NCBI RefSeq assembly: GCF_031679605.1
Contig: NZ_CP117522.1
Span: 1-64,000 of the forward strand
Reading direction: 5' to 3'
Source: Streptomyces luomodiensis
Lineage (GTDB): Bacteria > Actinomycetota > Actinomycetes > Streptomycetales > Streptomycetaceae
DNA length: 64,000 bases
Shown piece by piece: positions 44,765 to 53,534 of this stretch. Both the position numbers and the translations under genes were made by a program. The stretch's first letter is position 1, and each line of letters opens with the position of its first letter. Under the pieces are notes generated by a model. The model was not told the DNA's origin and did no database searches. It saw only the letters and a list, made by a program, of their open reading frames with translations.

Positions 44765-45103
44765 TCACTGCTCCTCGGTACCGGAAAGGGCGGGACGGGA
44801 GGATGAGGGAAGCACGGGATGGGTCGATGCGGTGCTGTGCTGCCGGACGCTCTCACCGATGATGACACCCGAATGTCCTGGGGCGGGAACGGCGATCTCC
44901 AGGACGCTGCCGTCAGTCCGCTGGTCGTAGATTCTCCCGCCCTGATGAAGGGTCGCCGGCACCGCGAGCAACGTCGAGCGCCGCTCACGCTCGAACGCCA
45001 CGGCGTTCCTGCCCTCAATCCACGTCCGAATCGTGTGCCACATCCCACTCACCCGTCCCCTCAGGGTGCCGCCCAATGCTGTCCGGATCTCTCGAAAGAC
45101 CAT
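44765..45103 (-). CDS. hypothetical protein, first gene of the RES-sigma operon
   Basis: ATG 45103 has AGGAG nine bases upstream. The 112-residue product has VFREIRTALGGTLRGRVSGM, AFERERRSTLLAVPATLHQG, DQRTDGSVLEIAVPAPGHSG and a Ser/Pro-rich end. There is no helix-turn-helix of the Xre/MbcA kind normally paired with RES toxins, no membrane helix and no zinc-binding anti-sigma motif. The stop is three bases before the RES-sigma start. It could be a substrate, chaperone or antitoxin. Undetermined. Confidence 0.65.
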   Translation of the reverse strand: MVFREIRTALGGTLRGRVSGMWHTIRTWIEGRNAVAFERERRSTLLAVPATLHQGGRIYDQRTDGSVLEIAVPAPGHSGVIIGESVRQHSTASTHPVLPSSSRPALSGTEEQ

Positions 45104-45404
45104 GTCCGCTCCTGGGGCATCTGCTGGCTACCTTCACCCTGGTAAGGCACCGTGCCTGCGCGCTGGTTCACATGAATTTTTCTCGGACCCCAAGAGGGGC
45201 TGACCGAGATTGGCGTTAGGGCTCCGCGCCAGCGGTTCCGCCCCCTATAGCCCCGGACACTCGAGCCCGCACCATCAAGATCAAGTGCTTGGCGTCAGCG
45301 GCTGCACCGATGTTCCCCACGACCGAAGATCCCGCGATCGAGTGTCTGACCTGCTACGCGACCGTGATCAATCTCATCGATACTGGCTGTACGGATGGTC
45401 CCCA
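45104..45404. promoter_or_regulatory. leader of the RES-sigma operon and debris
   Basis: AGGCAC-C-GTGCCT (45145-45157) is a perfect 13-base palindrome about 45 bases upstream of ATG 45103 and is a candidate operator. An A/T-rich patch CATGAATTTTTCTC (45171-45184) may be part of the promoter. Beyond 45190 no gene is visible until the recombinase fragment. Confidence 0.4.
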
Positions 45405-45712
45405 CAGCCGGGCCCGAACTGGAGAAGGCGCTCGCACTGGCCCGCCAGTTCAAGGAGGCCGCACCCGAGATGCCGGTCATCTTCACCGTCCACGAGCTCA
45501 AGCGGCTCGCGCGCAACGCGGCCGAGCTGATGACGCTGTCCGCCGAACTCCAAGCCGGCGGCATCCAACTCGAACTCCTCACCGGCCCGCTCACTGGCAT
45601 CTACGACCCCAACGGCATGGGCGCCATGTTCTTCGCCGTGCTCGCCGTCGCCGGACAGATCGAGCGCAACTACATCCGGGAGAAGACCCTCGAAGGCCAG
45701 GTCACCGCAGCT
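45405..45712 (+). pseudogene. serine recombinase internal fragment
   Basis: The frame reads PELEKALALARQFKEAAPEM, PVIFTVHELKRLARNAAELM and LTGPLTGIYDPNGMGAMFFA, then QIERNYIREKTLEGQVTAA. Homology stops sharply at about 45712. Both the nucleophile domain and the C-terminal DNA-binding part are missing. It is clearly related to 42658-43330 but not identical, so it is a second resolvase relic rather than a recent copy. Confidence 0.75.
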
Positions 45713-45713
45713 G

Positions 45714-45889
45714 ACGGTGCCCTCCAGGGGCCTCAGCTGGGAGGCGGCCAGCGCCATCAGCGTGGACTTCCCCGCCCCGTTCGGGCCGAGCAGCACCGTT
45801 GCCGGGCTGCTGACGCGAAGGTCGAAGCTGTCGAGCACGGTCGTCTTCCGGTTGTACCGGAAGACGACACCGCGGAATTCCAGGGCCAT
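45714..45889 (-). pseudogene. ABC transporter ATPase, N-terminal fragment
   Basis: ATG 45889 encodes MALEFRGVVFRYNRKTTVLD then VLLGPNGAGKSTLMALAAS with an intact Walker A, and ends at LRPLEGTV where it meets the recombinase fragment on the opposite strand. The Q-loop, signature and Walker B are gone. The junction at 45712-45714 is a clean deletion or recombination point. Confidence 0.75.
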
Positions 45890-45950
45890 GAGCCGCACAA
45901 TCCGCCGCCAGGGTGACCCCGAGGAGGCTGTAGTGAGAAACGGAGCGGGA

Positions 45951-46017
45951 GGTGCCCCGGTGCAGGCTGAGCCCGCTTGCACCGGGGCACCCATGAAGAC
46001 GTGCCGTACCGTCTTCG
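45951..46017. promoter_or_regulatory. two tandem perfect hairpins
   Basis: GGTGCCCCGGTGCA (45951-45964) pairs with TGCACCGGGGCACC (45978-45991), 14 bp with a 13-base loop. GAAGACG (45995-46001) pairs with CGTCTTC (46010-46016). They lie between the ABC fragment start and the IS5 element. They could be a terminator of a lost gene or a leader of the ABC gene. Confidence 0.55.
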
Positions 46018-46024
46018 GGTTCTA

Positions 46025-46940
46025 GGGTCCGTCTTCAAACGGATCTTGCCCAGAGCAGGAACGATGCGAGGGTGACCGCCGCTTCGTAGGAAGTGGCGGT
46101 CTTCTCGTATCTGGTGGCGATCCCGCGGAAGCCCTTGAGCCGGTTGAAGCAGCGCTCGATCATGTTGCGCCGCCGGTAGGTCTCCCGGTCGAACCCTGGC
46201 GGTCGTCCGCCGTGGCCTCCGCGCCTCAGCCGGTGCCGTCGCTGGTCGGTCTTCTCGGGGATGGTGTGCGCGATGCCGCGTCTTCGCAGGTAGGCACGGA
46301 AGCCGCGGGAGCTGTAAGCCTTGTCTGCGATGACCTGGCCGGGCCTGCACCGAGGCCGGCCCAGGCCGGTGCGGGGAACACGGATCCGTTCCAGCAGAGG
46401 GCGTGCACAGACACTGTCGTGGCGTTGGCCGGGCGTCACCAGGATCGCGAGCGGGCGGCCCCTGCCGTCACAGGCGAGGTGAATCCTGGTCGTCAGCCCG
46501 CCTCGGGATCGGCCGAGGGCGTGATCGTCCGGTTCGTCCTGCCGATGCCGCCCCCTTTTCGGCCGGTGGCGGCGGCGTGCTGGTGGGCGCGGACGATGGT
46601 GGAGTCGATCTGGACCAGCCAGTCGATGTCGCCGGCCGCGTCGGCGTGGGCTTGGATCTGCTGCAGAGCCCGTGTGAAGACTCCGTCGAGGGCGTAGCGG
46701 CGGAAGCGGGTGTACACGGTCTTCCACGGCCCGTAGCGTTCCGGCAAGTCACGCCAGGAGATTCCGGTGCGGATCTTGTAGACCATCCCGTTGACGACCT
46801 GCCGGTCCTCCACGCGAGGACGCCCCGTCGCAGCCCGGGGTTTCAGCGGAGCGAGTAACTCCCACTCCTGATCAGTGAGTTCATGACGACGTACCACGAC
46901 ACCATGATCTACTACCCGGATGATCTTTGAAGACGGACCC
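46025..46940 (-). mobile_element. IS5-family (IS427-like) insertion sequence
   Basis: The ends are perfect inverted repeats: GGGTCCGTCTTCAAA at 46025-46039 and its complement at 46926-46940. They are flanked by TA on both sides (46023-46024, 46941-46942), the expected two-base target duplication of this group. The length, 916 bases, and two overlapping transposase frames fit. It sits directly before the SPFH-domain gene and appears to have removed or separated its N-terminal membrane segment. Confidence 0.88.
46035..46897 (-). CDS. IS5-family transposase in two frames
   Basis: Frame 1 from 46897 gives RHELTDQEWELLAPLKPRAA, VYKIRTGISWRDLPERYGPW and DWLVQIDSTIVRAHQHAAAT (first Asp). The second frame, entered near AAAAGGGGG at about 46550, gives LGRSRGGLTTRIHLACDGRG, VIADKAYSSRGFRAYLRRRG (second Asp) and RNMIERCFNRLKGFRGIATR (Glu). 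The A/G run at the overlap is a plausible site of programmed frameshifting, which several IS5/IS427 elements use. Apart from this the gene looks complete and may be active. Confidence 0.85.
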
Positions 46941-46948
46941 TAAAAGCG

Positions 46949-47857
46949 GTGCAGGTCATTCCGGAAGCCTCAGCTGCGGTCGTCGAATTGTTCGGCAAGT
47001 ACGATCGGACGATCTACCCTGGATTGCGCTGGTTGACCCCTTTCATGCATACGGTCCGCAACCGCATCGATCTGCGAGGACAAACCGTCCCCTTTCCCTT
47101 GCGTCTGGTCTCCACGAAGGATGGGCAAGAAGTCCCAGTCCAGGTTACTGTCCAGTACCACATCACGGACCCACAAGCGGCTACGTACGCCGTCGCCAGC
47201 TACATCCACGCTCTCGAACAACGCATGCTCTTCGAGCTCATCAACAGCATTGCCCTTCTGGAAGCCACGCATACCCGCACACAGATGCGCGAACTGAGTG
47301 CTCAGATTGAGAATGATCTGCGTGCTGCGGTGAAGCCATGGGGCATCACGGTCGACTGGTTCGGGACCCTTCCGGGCACCGAGTCCGACAGTAAGGATGC
47401 GCCTCGCGTGCTCGTTTCGTCGCTAGTCATGGGAGACCAGGTCGTGGCAGACACCTACTCAAGAGGCAACAATCACTACAGCAATGAGGGCAGTGGCAGC
47501 CAATACCACGTCGATCGCTCGAACCACGTCGTCGCTGGATCCTCGCACAGCGGGGCGGGGGAGCAAGTGACCCTCAACAATGCAGTCCTGGACACAACGG
47601 CTCTCGTGCAGTGGGCACAACTCGTCCGCCAGGTGGCACCAACTCTCGGGGCGCCACCGGAACAGGAACAAGAAATCATTCAGGACGCGGAAGTGCTGGA
47701 AGGAGAGGCGTCAGTCACCAGCACCGAACCCGGTCGCCTCCGCGCTCTGTATGACCGGATACAGGGAAGCCTGTCTGCGGTGACATCACTCACCGCAGGG
47801 CTGACGCTGTTGATCCAGCAAGGAGAACAAGCGGCTCACGCAGTCTTGGGCAATTGA
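46949..47857 (+). CDS. SPFH/band-7 domain protein with unusual C-terminus, 5' end displaced by IS
   Basis: The frame begins right after the IS target site and reads QVIPEASAAVVELFGKYDRT, IYPGLRWLTPFMHTVRNRID and YHITDPQAATYAVASYIHAL: a stomatin/prohibitin domain. No N-terminal membrane helix remains; upstream codons are IS sequence. The region after about residue 150 holds a low-complexity Ser/Asn/His stretch (GNNHYSNEGSGSQYHVDRSN), then ALVQWAQLVRQVAPTLGAPP and a helical C-terminus LYDRIQGSLSAVTSLTAGLT. SPFH proteins build membrane microdomain scaffolds. The added C-terminal helical module resembles adaptor tails in some actinobacterial conflict proteins, by impression only. Translation start is uncertain (GTG 46949). 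Confidence 0.7.
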   Translation: MQVIPEASAAVVELFGKYDRTIYPGLRWLTPFMHTVRNRIDLRGQTVPFPLRLVSTKDGQEVPVQVTVQYHITDPQAATYAVASYIHALEQRMLFELINSIALLEATHTRTQMRELSAQIENDLRAAVKPWGITVDWFGTLPGTESDSKDAPRVLVSSLVMGDQVVADTYSRGNNHYSNEGSGSQYHVDRSNHVVAGSSHSGAGEQVTLNNAVLDTTALVQWAQLVRQVAPTLGAPPEQEQEIIQDAEVLEGEASVTSTEPGRLRALYDRIQGSLSAVTSLTAGLTLLIQQGEQAAHAVLGN

Positions 47858-48846
47858 CAGCGCCCGCACCCTGAGGGCATTACGTGAACAACGACAGGCC
47901 AGCTGTTCAGGATGGGGCTCAGCCGACCGGCGTGAGTGAGTACAGAGAACGTCCAGCTCCATCTGCGCGGGCCGCCTCCCACTCCTGCCGCAGATCCACA
48001 CACGCTCGGTTCAACGACCGCAGCGTCTCCCACTCCACCCCGCTCGACGGCCCAAGATCTCGCAGCTCAGGAAACACAGCATTCCCACCATGTCCCCTCC
48101 CCCACCTGGGCCCGGAACGATAAACTTACTCCGCACCACCTGCCCGAAGGCGTAAATCCCACCGAAGCGTTGCGTGGCACCCGGCGGGCATAGTTCTTCG
48201 CCGAGGTGCTCGCGGCAGAGCAGGGCGCCCAACCGGGCCGCCGGCTCGGTGGGAGTGCCTCTGGCACCAGGGCCACTGCTGCGGCTGGTCAGTCGTCCGT
48301 GGTCTCCTCATGCAGGCGCTGGGTTATGAGAGCGGGTGTTCCTTCGGCCAGTCGTGGTACAGGCTCAGGAACATGACCAGTGTCGCGTTCGGTTCGGCGT
48401 GTGCGCCGACCGTTTGCGTTCTCGCGCGGCCAGGTAGCCCTGCCGCAGGGTCAGCAGCGCCCACAGGCCGCCGATCGCTATGAGCCAGCGGGCGTGCAGC
48501 AGCATTGCCCCGGTGACCAGAGCGGCTCTGATCACAAGATCTACAACGGTCACGGAGGCGTCCCGTACCCATTGCGTATTCCCGGTTCATCGCCGCGCTC
48601 TCACGGTCGGTGGCTCCCCGGTAGCGCCTCCCCGCCCAATGACCTCCCCCCACACGGCCGCACTCACAGCGGGGGCCTGCGGCAAGCAGGGAACGAGCTG
48701 CCGGCCGTGCTCGGCCAGCGACTCTTCCAACAACGAGGTTTTCGCCCGGTCGTCACGACGCCTGGTCACACTCTGTCAGCCCGCGGCGACTTGGTCGCGA
48801 CTTCATCGCGCTGAGTGACCGAAGTGAGGCACTCCGTTCCGGCTCG
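47858..48846. other. about 1 kb with weak coding traces only
   Basis: On the minus strand, 48232-47918 shows two coherent but frame-separated pieces (LGALLCREHLGEELCPPGAT, and SGVEWETLRSLNRACVDLRQ ending near 47923), perhaps one broken small gene. The membrane-protein remnant at 48324-48553 is described separately. Nothing else on either strand is convincing. Confidence 0.35.
48324..48553 (-). pseudogene. small membrane protein with a frameshifted tail
   Basis: GTG 48553 encodes TVVDLVIRAALVTGAMLLHA, RWLIAIGGLWALLTLRQGYL and AARERKRSAHTPN, giving one to two membrane helices and a basic end. A frame change at about 48390 joins ATLVMFLSLYHDWPKEHPLS to a stop at 48324. The original protein would be about 75 residues, function unknown. 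Confidence 0.45.
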
Positions 48847-48860
48847 TGCTCATACGAGCA
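48847..48860. promoter_or_regulatory. TGCTC-ATAC-GAGCA palindrome, candidate SorC operator
   Basis: A perfect 5-bp inverted repeat with a four-base centre, about 77 bases upstream of the first gene of the catabolic operon. SorC-family regulators bind dyads of this size, and the operon encodes one (52555-53538). An A run and TGCTGTGAGGTTAATTCC follow and may include the promoter. The link to the regulator is inferred. Confidence 0.45.
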
Positions 48861-48936
48861 AAAAAATGCGCGCCCGTTGCTGTGAGGTTAATTCCACATC
48901 TACTGTCCCTGGCCAGGACCACATCTGGAGGCCCAT

Positions 48937-49932
48937 ATGCGCATCAATCGCATTATCGGGATCTTTTTCATCACATTTTCTCTCCTGGCGCTCGCCGCCT
49001 GTTCGGTGTCGACCAGTCCCGGTGGCTCCGGCAACTCCGGTGCACACAAGAGATCCGGAGCGCTGACCATCGGCTTCAGCCAGGCCACCCAGCAGTCGCC
49101 GTTCTACGTCCAGCTCCGCCAGGGCGCGCGGAAGGCCGCCGAGAAGGCCGGGGCGAAGCTCTACTTCGCCGACGCTGGCGGCGATGTGACCAAGCAGAAC
49201 AACGACATCCAGGACCTCATCACCCGCGATGTCGACGTGCTGATGGTCAACCCCGTCGACCCCAAGGGGGTCAAGGCGGGACTGGCCGCCGCGAAGTCCG
49301 CCGGGGTGGCCGTCGTCACCGTCGACCGTCCGGTGCCCTCCGGGGCCACCGCGCATGTGGGCCGGGACAACACCGCGATGGGGCAGCTCGTCGGCGAGCG
49401 GATCGCCAAGGAGCTGGGCCCCAGGGGCGGCAAGATCATCGAGATCAAGGGTGACGCGGGCGGTGCCGTGGCGCGCGACCGCAGCGCCGGGTTCCACAAG
49501 GCCGTTGCGGCCAACAAGAAGATCCACATCGTCAGCGGCCCGTACTGCGACTACATCCGCTCCAAGGCCGTCACCGCCATGCAGGACCTGCTGCAGACCA
49601 ACCCCGACGTCAAGGCCGTCTACGCGCACAACGACGACATGGCCCTCGGGGCCCTCCAGGTGCTCAAGGAGAACGGCCGCTCCGATGTGAAGGTCGCCGG
49701 GGTCGACGGTCTGATGGGGGCGGTCAAGGCCATCGACCAGCACGGCCCCTACAGCGCCACCGCCCTCAACGACCCGATCTCCCTGGGCCGGACCGCCGTC
49801 ATGACCGCCGAGGACGTCGCCGACGGCAAGAAGGTCGACCCGTCCATCGACGCCGGCACCGCGCTGGTCGATCGCGACAACGCCCACCAGTACGTCGGCA
49901 CGACGACCTTCGCCTCCGAGAGCGCGCGGTGA
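48937..49932 (+). CDS. sugar ABC transporter substrate-binding lipoprotein
   Basis: ATG 48937 follows GGAGG. The 331-residue RbsB/periplasmic-binding type 1 protein has a lipoprotein signal (IIGIFFITFSLLALAAC, lipobox LAAC with Cys 22). The sugar-binding fold reads LTIGFSQATQQSPFYVQLRQ, VDVLMVNPVDPKGVKAGLAA, VAVVTVDRPVPSGATAHVGR and VKAVYAHNDDMALGALQVLK. It captures the operon's substrate outside the membrane. A 50-base gap separates it from the rest of the operon, whose genes mostly overlap. Confidence 0.92.
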   Translation: MRINRIIGIFFITFSLLALAACSVSTSPGGSGNSGAHKRSGALTIGFSQATQQSPFYVQLRQGARKAAEKAGAKLYFADAGGDVTKQNNDIQDLITRDVDVLMVNPVDPKGVKAGLAAAKSAGVAVVTVDRPVPSGATAHVGRDNTAMGQLVGERIAKELGPRGGKIIEIKGDAGGAVARDRSAGFHKAVAANKKIHIVSGPYCDYIRSKAVTAMQDLLQTNPDVKAVYAHNDDMALGALQVLKENGRSDVKVAGVDGLMGAVKAIDQHGPYSATALNDPISLGRTAVMTAEDVADGKKVDPSIDAGTALVDRDNAHQYVGTTTFASESAR

Positions 49933-49982
49933 CCCGCGCATCCCGACCGGACACCCATCACGTGGAAGGAAACGACATCATC

Positions 49983-51044
49983 ATGTCGGAGACCATGCGA
50001 GCCGCCGTGCTGCACGCCCCGGGCGACATCCGGGTGGAGCGCGTACCCGTACCGGAGCCCGGCCCTCGTGAGGCGCTGGTGCGCGTCGCCGCCTGCGGTG
50101 TCTGCGGTTCGGACATCTCCCGGATGCTCCGCCCCGAGGTGGCCTACAACCTGCCGCTGATCTGCGGCCACGAGTTCTCCGGCCATGTGGTGGCGCTCGG
50201 CTCCGAACTCGCCGCCGCCGGCACGGTCCGGGCCGGCGACCTGGTGGCCGTGCCGCCGCTGATCCCCTGCCGCCGTTGCGGCCCCTGCGACCAGGGGCGG
50301 TACAGCCTCTGCGAGGACTACGACTATTTCGGCAGCCGCCGGCCCGGGGCCTACGCCGAGTACGTGACCGTGCCTGAGGACAACCTGCTGGTGCTGCCCG
50401 CGGACCTCGACCCGCGGGCCGCCGCGATGCTCGACCCCGCCGCCATCGCCCTGCACGCCATCTGGCGCACCAAGCTGCGCGCGGGCCACCGGGTGGCCGT
50501 GGTCGGCGCCGGCCCCATCGGGCTGTTCGCCATCCAGTGGGCGTTGCTCCAGGGCGCGAGCGAGGTGCTGTCGATCGATGTGAGCGAGGAGAAGGCGGCC
50601 ATGGCGCTGGAGGCCGGTGCCACCCGGACCGCCACCACACCCGAGCAGGCCCGGGAGCTGGCCGGGCCCGGCTTCGACGTCATCGTCGAGTCCGCCGGCG
50701 TCCCCGCCACCGCCGACCAGGCAGTGTCGCTGGCCGCCCGGCACGGCGAGGCCGTCTTCATCGGCATCCCGCACGATCCGGTGGTGCTCCCCAAGTCCAC
50801 CTTCAGCACCTTCCTGCGCCGCGAGATCACCCTGCACGGCGCGTGGAACTCCTTCTCCGCCCCCTTCCCGGGAGACGAGTGGCGGCTCGCCGCGCAGGCC
50901 ATGGCGGACGGCCGGCTGCGCTGGAAATTCATGATCACCCATGAGCTGGGCCTGGACGACCTGGGCGACACCATGCGCCAGCTGGGGGAGCGGTCCATCT
51001 TCAGCTCCAAGGTGCTCTTCCTGCCGAACGGAGACCGTCCATGA
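49983..51044 (+). CDS. zinc-dependent medium-chain dehydrogenase (polyol/sugar type)
   Basis: ATG 49983 has GGAAGGAAAC upstream. The 353-residue enzyme has the catalytic zinc site ACGVCGSD and ICGHEFSGHV. The structural zinc cysteines are CRRCGPCDQGRYSLC, the Rossmann motif is VAVVGAGPIGLFAIQWALLQ, and it ends VLFLPNGDRP. It resembles sorbitol and galactitol-1-phosphate dehydrogenases and should oxidise a hydroxyl of the imported polyol or sugar using NAD. Its TGA overlaps the kinase ATG (ATGA). Confidence 0.88.
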   Translation: MSETMRAAVLHAPGDIRVERVPVPEPGPREALVRVAACGVCGSDISRMLRPEVAYNLPLICGHEFSGHVVALGSELAAAGTVRAGDLVAVPPLIPCRRCGPCDQGRYSLCEDYDYFGSRRPGAYAEYVTVPEDNLLVLPADLDPRAAAMLDPAAIALHAIWRTKLRAGHRVAVVGAGPIGLFAIQWALLQGASEVLSIDVSEEKAAMALEAGATRTATTPEQARELAGPGFDVIVESAGVPATADQAVSLAARHGEAVFIGIPHDPVVLPKSTFSTFLRREITLHGAWNSFSAPFPGDEWRLAAQAMADGRLRWKFMITHELGLDDLGDTMRQLGERSIFSSKVLFLPNGDRP

Positions 51045-52558
51045 CCGCGCTGCTGGCCATCGACCTCGGCACGGAGAGCGCCCGCGTCTGCGTCTACGCG
51101 GCGGACGGCGCCACGCTGGGCCGTGGTGAGAGCGGCTATCCCACTGTCTTCCCGCACCCCGGCTGGGCCGAGCAGGATCCCGAGGACTGGTGGCGCGCCG
51201 TGGTGTCCGCGGTCAGGGCGGCACTCGCCGAGGCGGGCTCACCCGCCGTGGTCGGACTCGCCGTGGCCACCACCGCCTCCACCGTCGCCGTCCTCGACGC
51301 CGCGGGCCGCCCGCTGCGTCCGGCCCTGCTCTGGATGGACGCCAGGGCCAGCGCGGAATCCGAGCTCACAGCGGCCGCCGACCATCCCGTACTGGCCTAC
51401 GCGGGCGGTGCGGACGCCGTCGAATGGCTGGTGCCGAAGGCCATGTGGCTCGCCAGGAACGAACCGGAGACCTATCGTGCGGCGCACCGCATCACCGAAG
51501 CGGTCGACTATCTCGTCTGGCGGCTGACCGGGGAATGGGCCGGGTCGCGGATGAACGCCGTCTGCAAGTGGAACCACGACCCGCTCGGTACCGGGCTCCC
51601 CGACGACCTGTACGCGACGTTCGGCGTCCCCGATCTGCGCGACAAGCTGCCCGAACGGATCGTCCCGGTCGGCGACCCGGTGGCCCCGGTCGGCGCCGCC
51701 GCCCGCGAGGAACTCGGCATCCGCGGGGAGGCGGTGGTCTGCGCGGGCGGCATCGACGCCCATCTGTCGCTGCTCGCCGTCGGCGGGGCCCGCACCGGGC
51801 TGGTCTCCATGGTTTCGGGCACCTCCACCGCCTTCGTCACCGAGATCGGCTCCCCGGTCTTCCCGCCGACCATCTGGGGCCCCTACCCCGACGCCCTCAA
51901 CGCCGGACGGTGGCTGATCGAAGGCGGCCAGGTCAGCTCCGGCTCCGTCCTCACCTGGGCGGGGGAGGCACTGCTGGGATGCCCCCGCGCCGAACTGCCC
52001 CGGCTGATCGCCGACGCCGCGGCCCTGCCGCCCGGCGAGCACGGCCTGCTGGTCCTCGACTACTTCATGGGCAACCGCACCCCGCTGCGCGACCCGAGGC
52101 TGCGCGGCGCCGTGCTCGGCCTGACCCTCGCCAGCCGCCCGGTGGAGATCTACCGGGCGGCCGTGGAGGGCGTGGCGTACGGCACCCGCCAGGTCCTGGA
52201 GTCCTTCGTCGAGGGCGGGGTGCCGGTGGACGAGGTGTATGTCTCCGGCGGTATCCGCCACAACCCCCTGTGGCTGCGCACCACGGCCGATGTGCTCGGC
52301 CGTCCGCTGCGGCTGGTCGAGGGCGACAACCTCACGCTGCGCGCGTGCGCGGTCATCGCGGCGGCCGGCACCGGGCAGACCGGTTCGCTCGCCGAGGCCG
52401 CGGCCGGTTTCGCCCTCCCCACCCGGACCGTGGAGCCCGACGGCACCCACCGTGAGATCTATCAGCGGGGCTATGCCGACTACCGCGCGGCGACCGCCGC
52501 CACCCGCGCGATCGCCCACCGGCTGACCACCCCCCGGGGACCGGAGGTCCCGGTATGA
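51041..52558 (+). CDS. FGGY-family carbohydrate kinase
   Basis: The 505-residue kinase has LLAIDLGTESARVCVYAADG (phosphate 1), LLWMDARA, KWNHDPLGTGLPDDL, VCAGGIDAHLSLLAVGGART, MVSGTSTAFVTE, VLDYFMGNRTPLRDP and YVSGGIRHNPLWLRTTADVL. This is the xylulokinase/ribulokinase/L-fuculokinase fold, which phosphorylates a keto-sugar at its terminal hydroxyl with ATP. It is the logical step after the dehydrogenase. Stop and start overlap with neighbours on both sides. The exact sugar is unclear. Confidence 0.9.
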   Translation: MTALLAIDLGTESARVCVYAADGATLGRGESGYPTVFPHPGWAEQDPEDWWRAVVSAVRAALAEAGSPAVVGLAVATTASTVAVLDAAGRPLRPALLWMDARASAESELTAAADHPVLAYAGGADAVEWLVPKAMWLARNEPETYRAAHRITEAVDYLVWRLTGEWAGSRMNAVCKWNHDPLGTGLPDDLYATFGVPDLRDKLPERIVPVGDPVAPVGAAAREELGIRGEAVVCAGGIDAHLSLLAVGGARTGLVSMVSGTSTAFVTEIGSPVFPPTIWGPYPDALNAGRWLIEGGQVSSGSVLTWAGEALLGCPRAELPRLIADAAALPPGEHGLLVLDYFMGNRTPLRDPRLRGAVLGLTLASRPVEIYRAAVEGVAYGTRQVLESFVEGGVPVDEVYVSGGIRHNPLWLRTTADVLGRPLRLVEGDNLTLRACAVIAAAGTGQTGSLAEAAAGFALPTRTVEPDGTHREIYQRGYADYRAATAATRAIAHRLTTPRGPEVPV

Positions 52559-53534
52559 GCGGCACCGAGGACGAGGCACTGCTGTACCAGGTCGCCTCCA
52601 TGTACTACGAGCAGGACCTCACCCAGGAGCAGATCGGCGAGGACCTGCACTTCACTCGCTGGAAGGTCGGCCGGCTGCTGGCCGAGGCACGGCAGGCCGG
52701 GATCGTGCGGATCCAGGTGGTCCACCCCAAATCGCGGATGCGGGGCCTGGAGGAGCGGCTGCGGGACGCCTTCGGGTTGCGGGACGCCGTGGTGGTCGCC
52801 CGCGGCCACACCGAGGACGAGGAGGGGCTGCGGGCACGGGTCGCCGAGGCCGGGGCCGACTATCTCGCCAGACTGCGCCCGTCCCCCCGGCTGCTCGGCG
52901 TCTCCTGGGGCCGCACCATGGATCTGCTCGCCCGCGGCCTCAACCCGGGGTGGACCCACGGCGTCCACGTGGTGCAGATCAACGGCGGGCTCAGCCGCTC
53001 CCGCCGGCCCAGCTCCGCCCAGGACATGGCCAGCCGGATCGCCCATCTCGGCGAGGGCACCGTCACGGTGCTGCCGGCCCCGGCCATCGTGGAGCAGGAG
53101 ACCACCCGCCGGGTGCTGGAGCGGGACAGCGCGGTCGCCGACGTCCTCGCCCAGGCCGCCGCGGCGGACACGGTGCTGTTCAGTCCCGGTGCGATCGGCG
53201 CCGACTCGGTGCTGGTCGGCTCGGGCTATCTCACCGCCGACGACGTGGAACGGCTGGCCAAGGCCGGCGCGGTGGGCGATGTGGCGGGTCGCTTCATCGG
53301 CTCCCGGGGGGAGCTCATCGACCAGGCGCTGGACGACCGCACCCTCGGTCTGTCCCTGGAGGACCTGCGCCGCAGCCCGGTGTCGGTGGCGGTGGCCTCC
53401 GGAACCGCCAAGCACACCGTGTGCGCGGCCGTGGTCACCAGCGGGCTGTGCAACACCCTGATCACCGACGACCACACCGCCTCCCATCTGCTCAACCCCG
53501 CTTCCTGTGAACGGCTGTCTAGGAAGGAGAGGCC

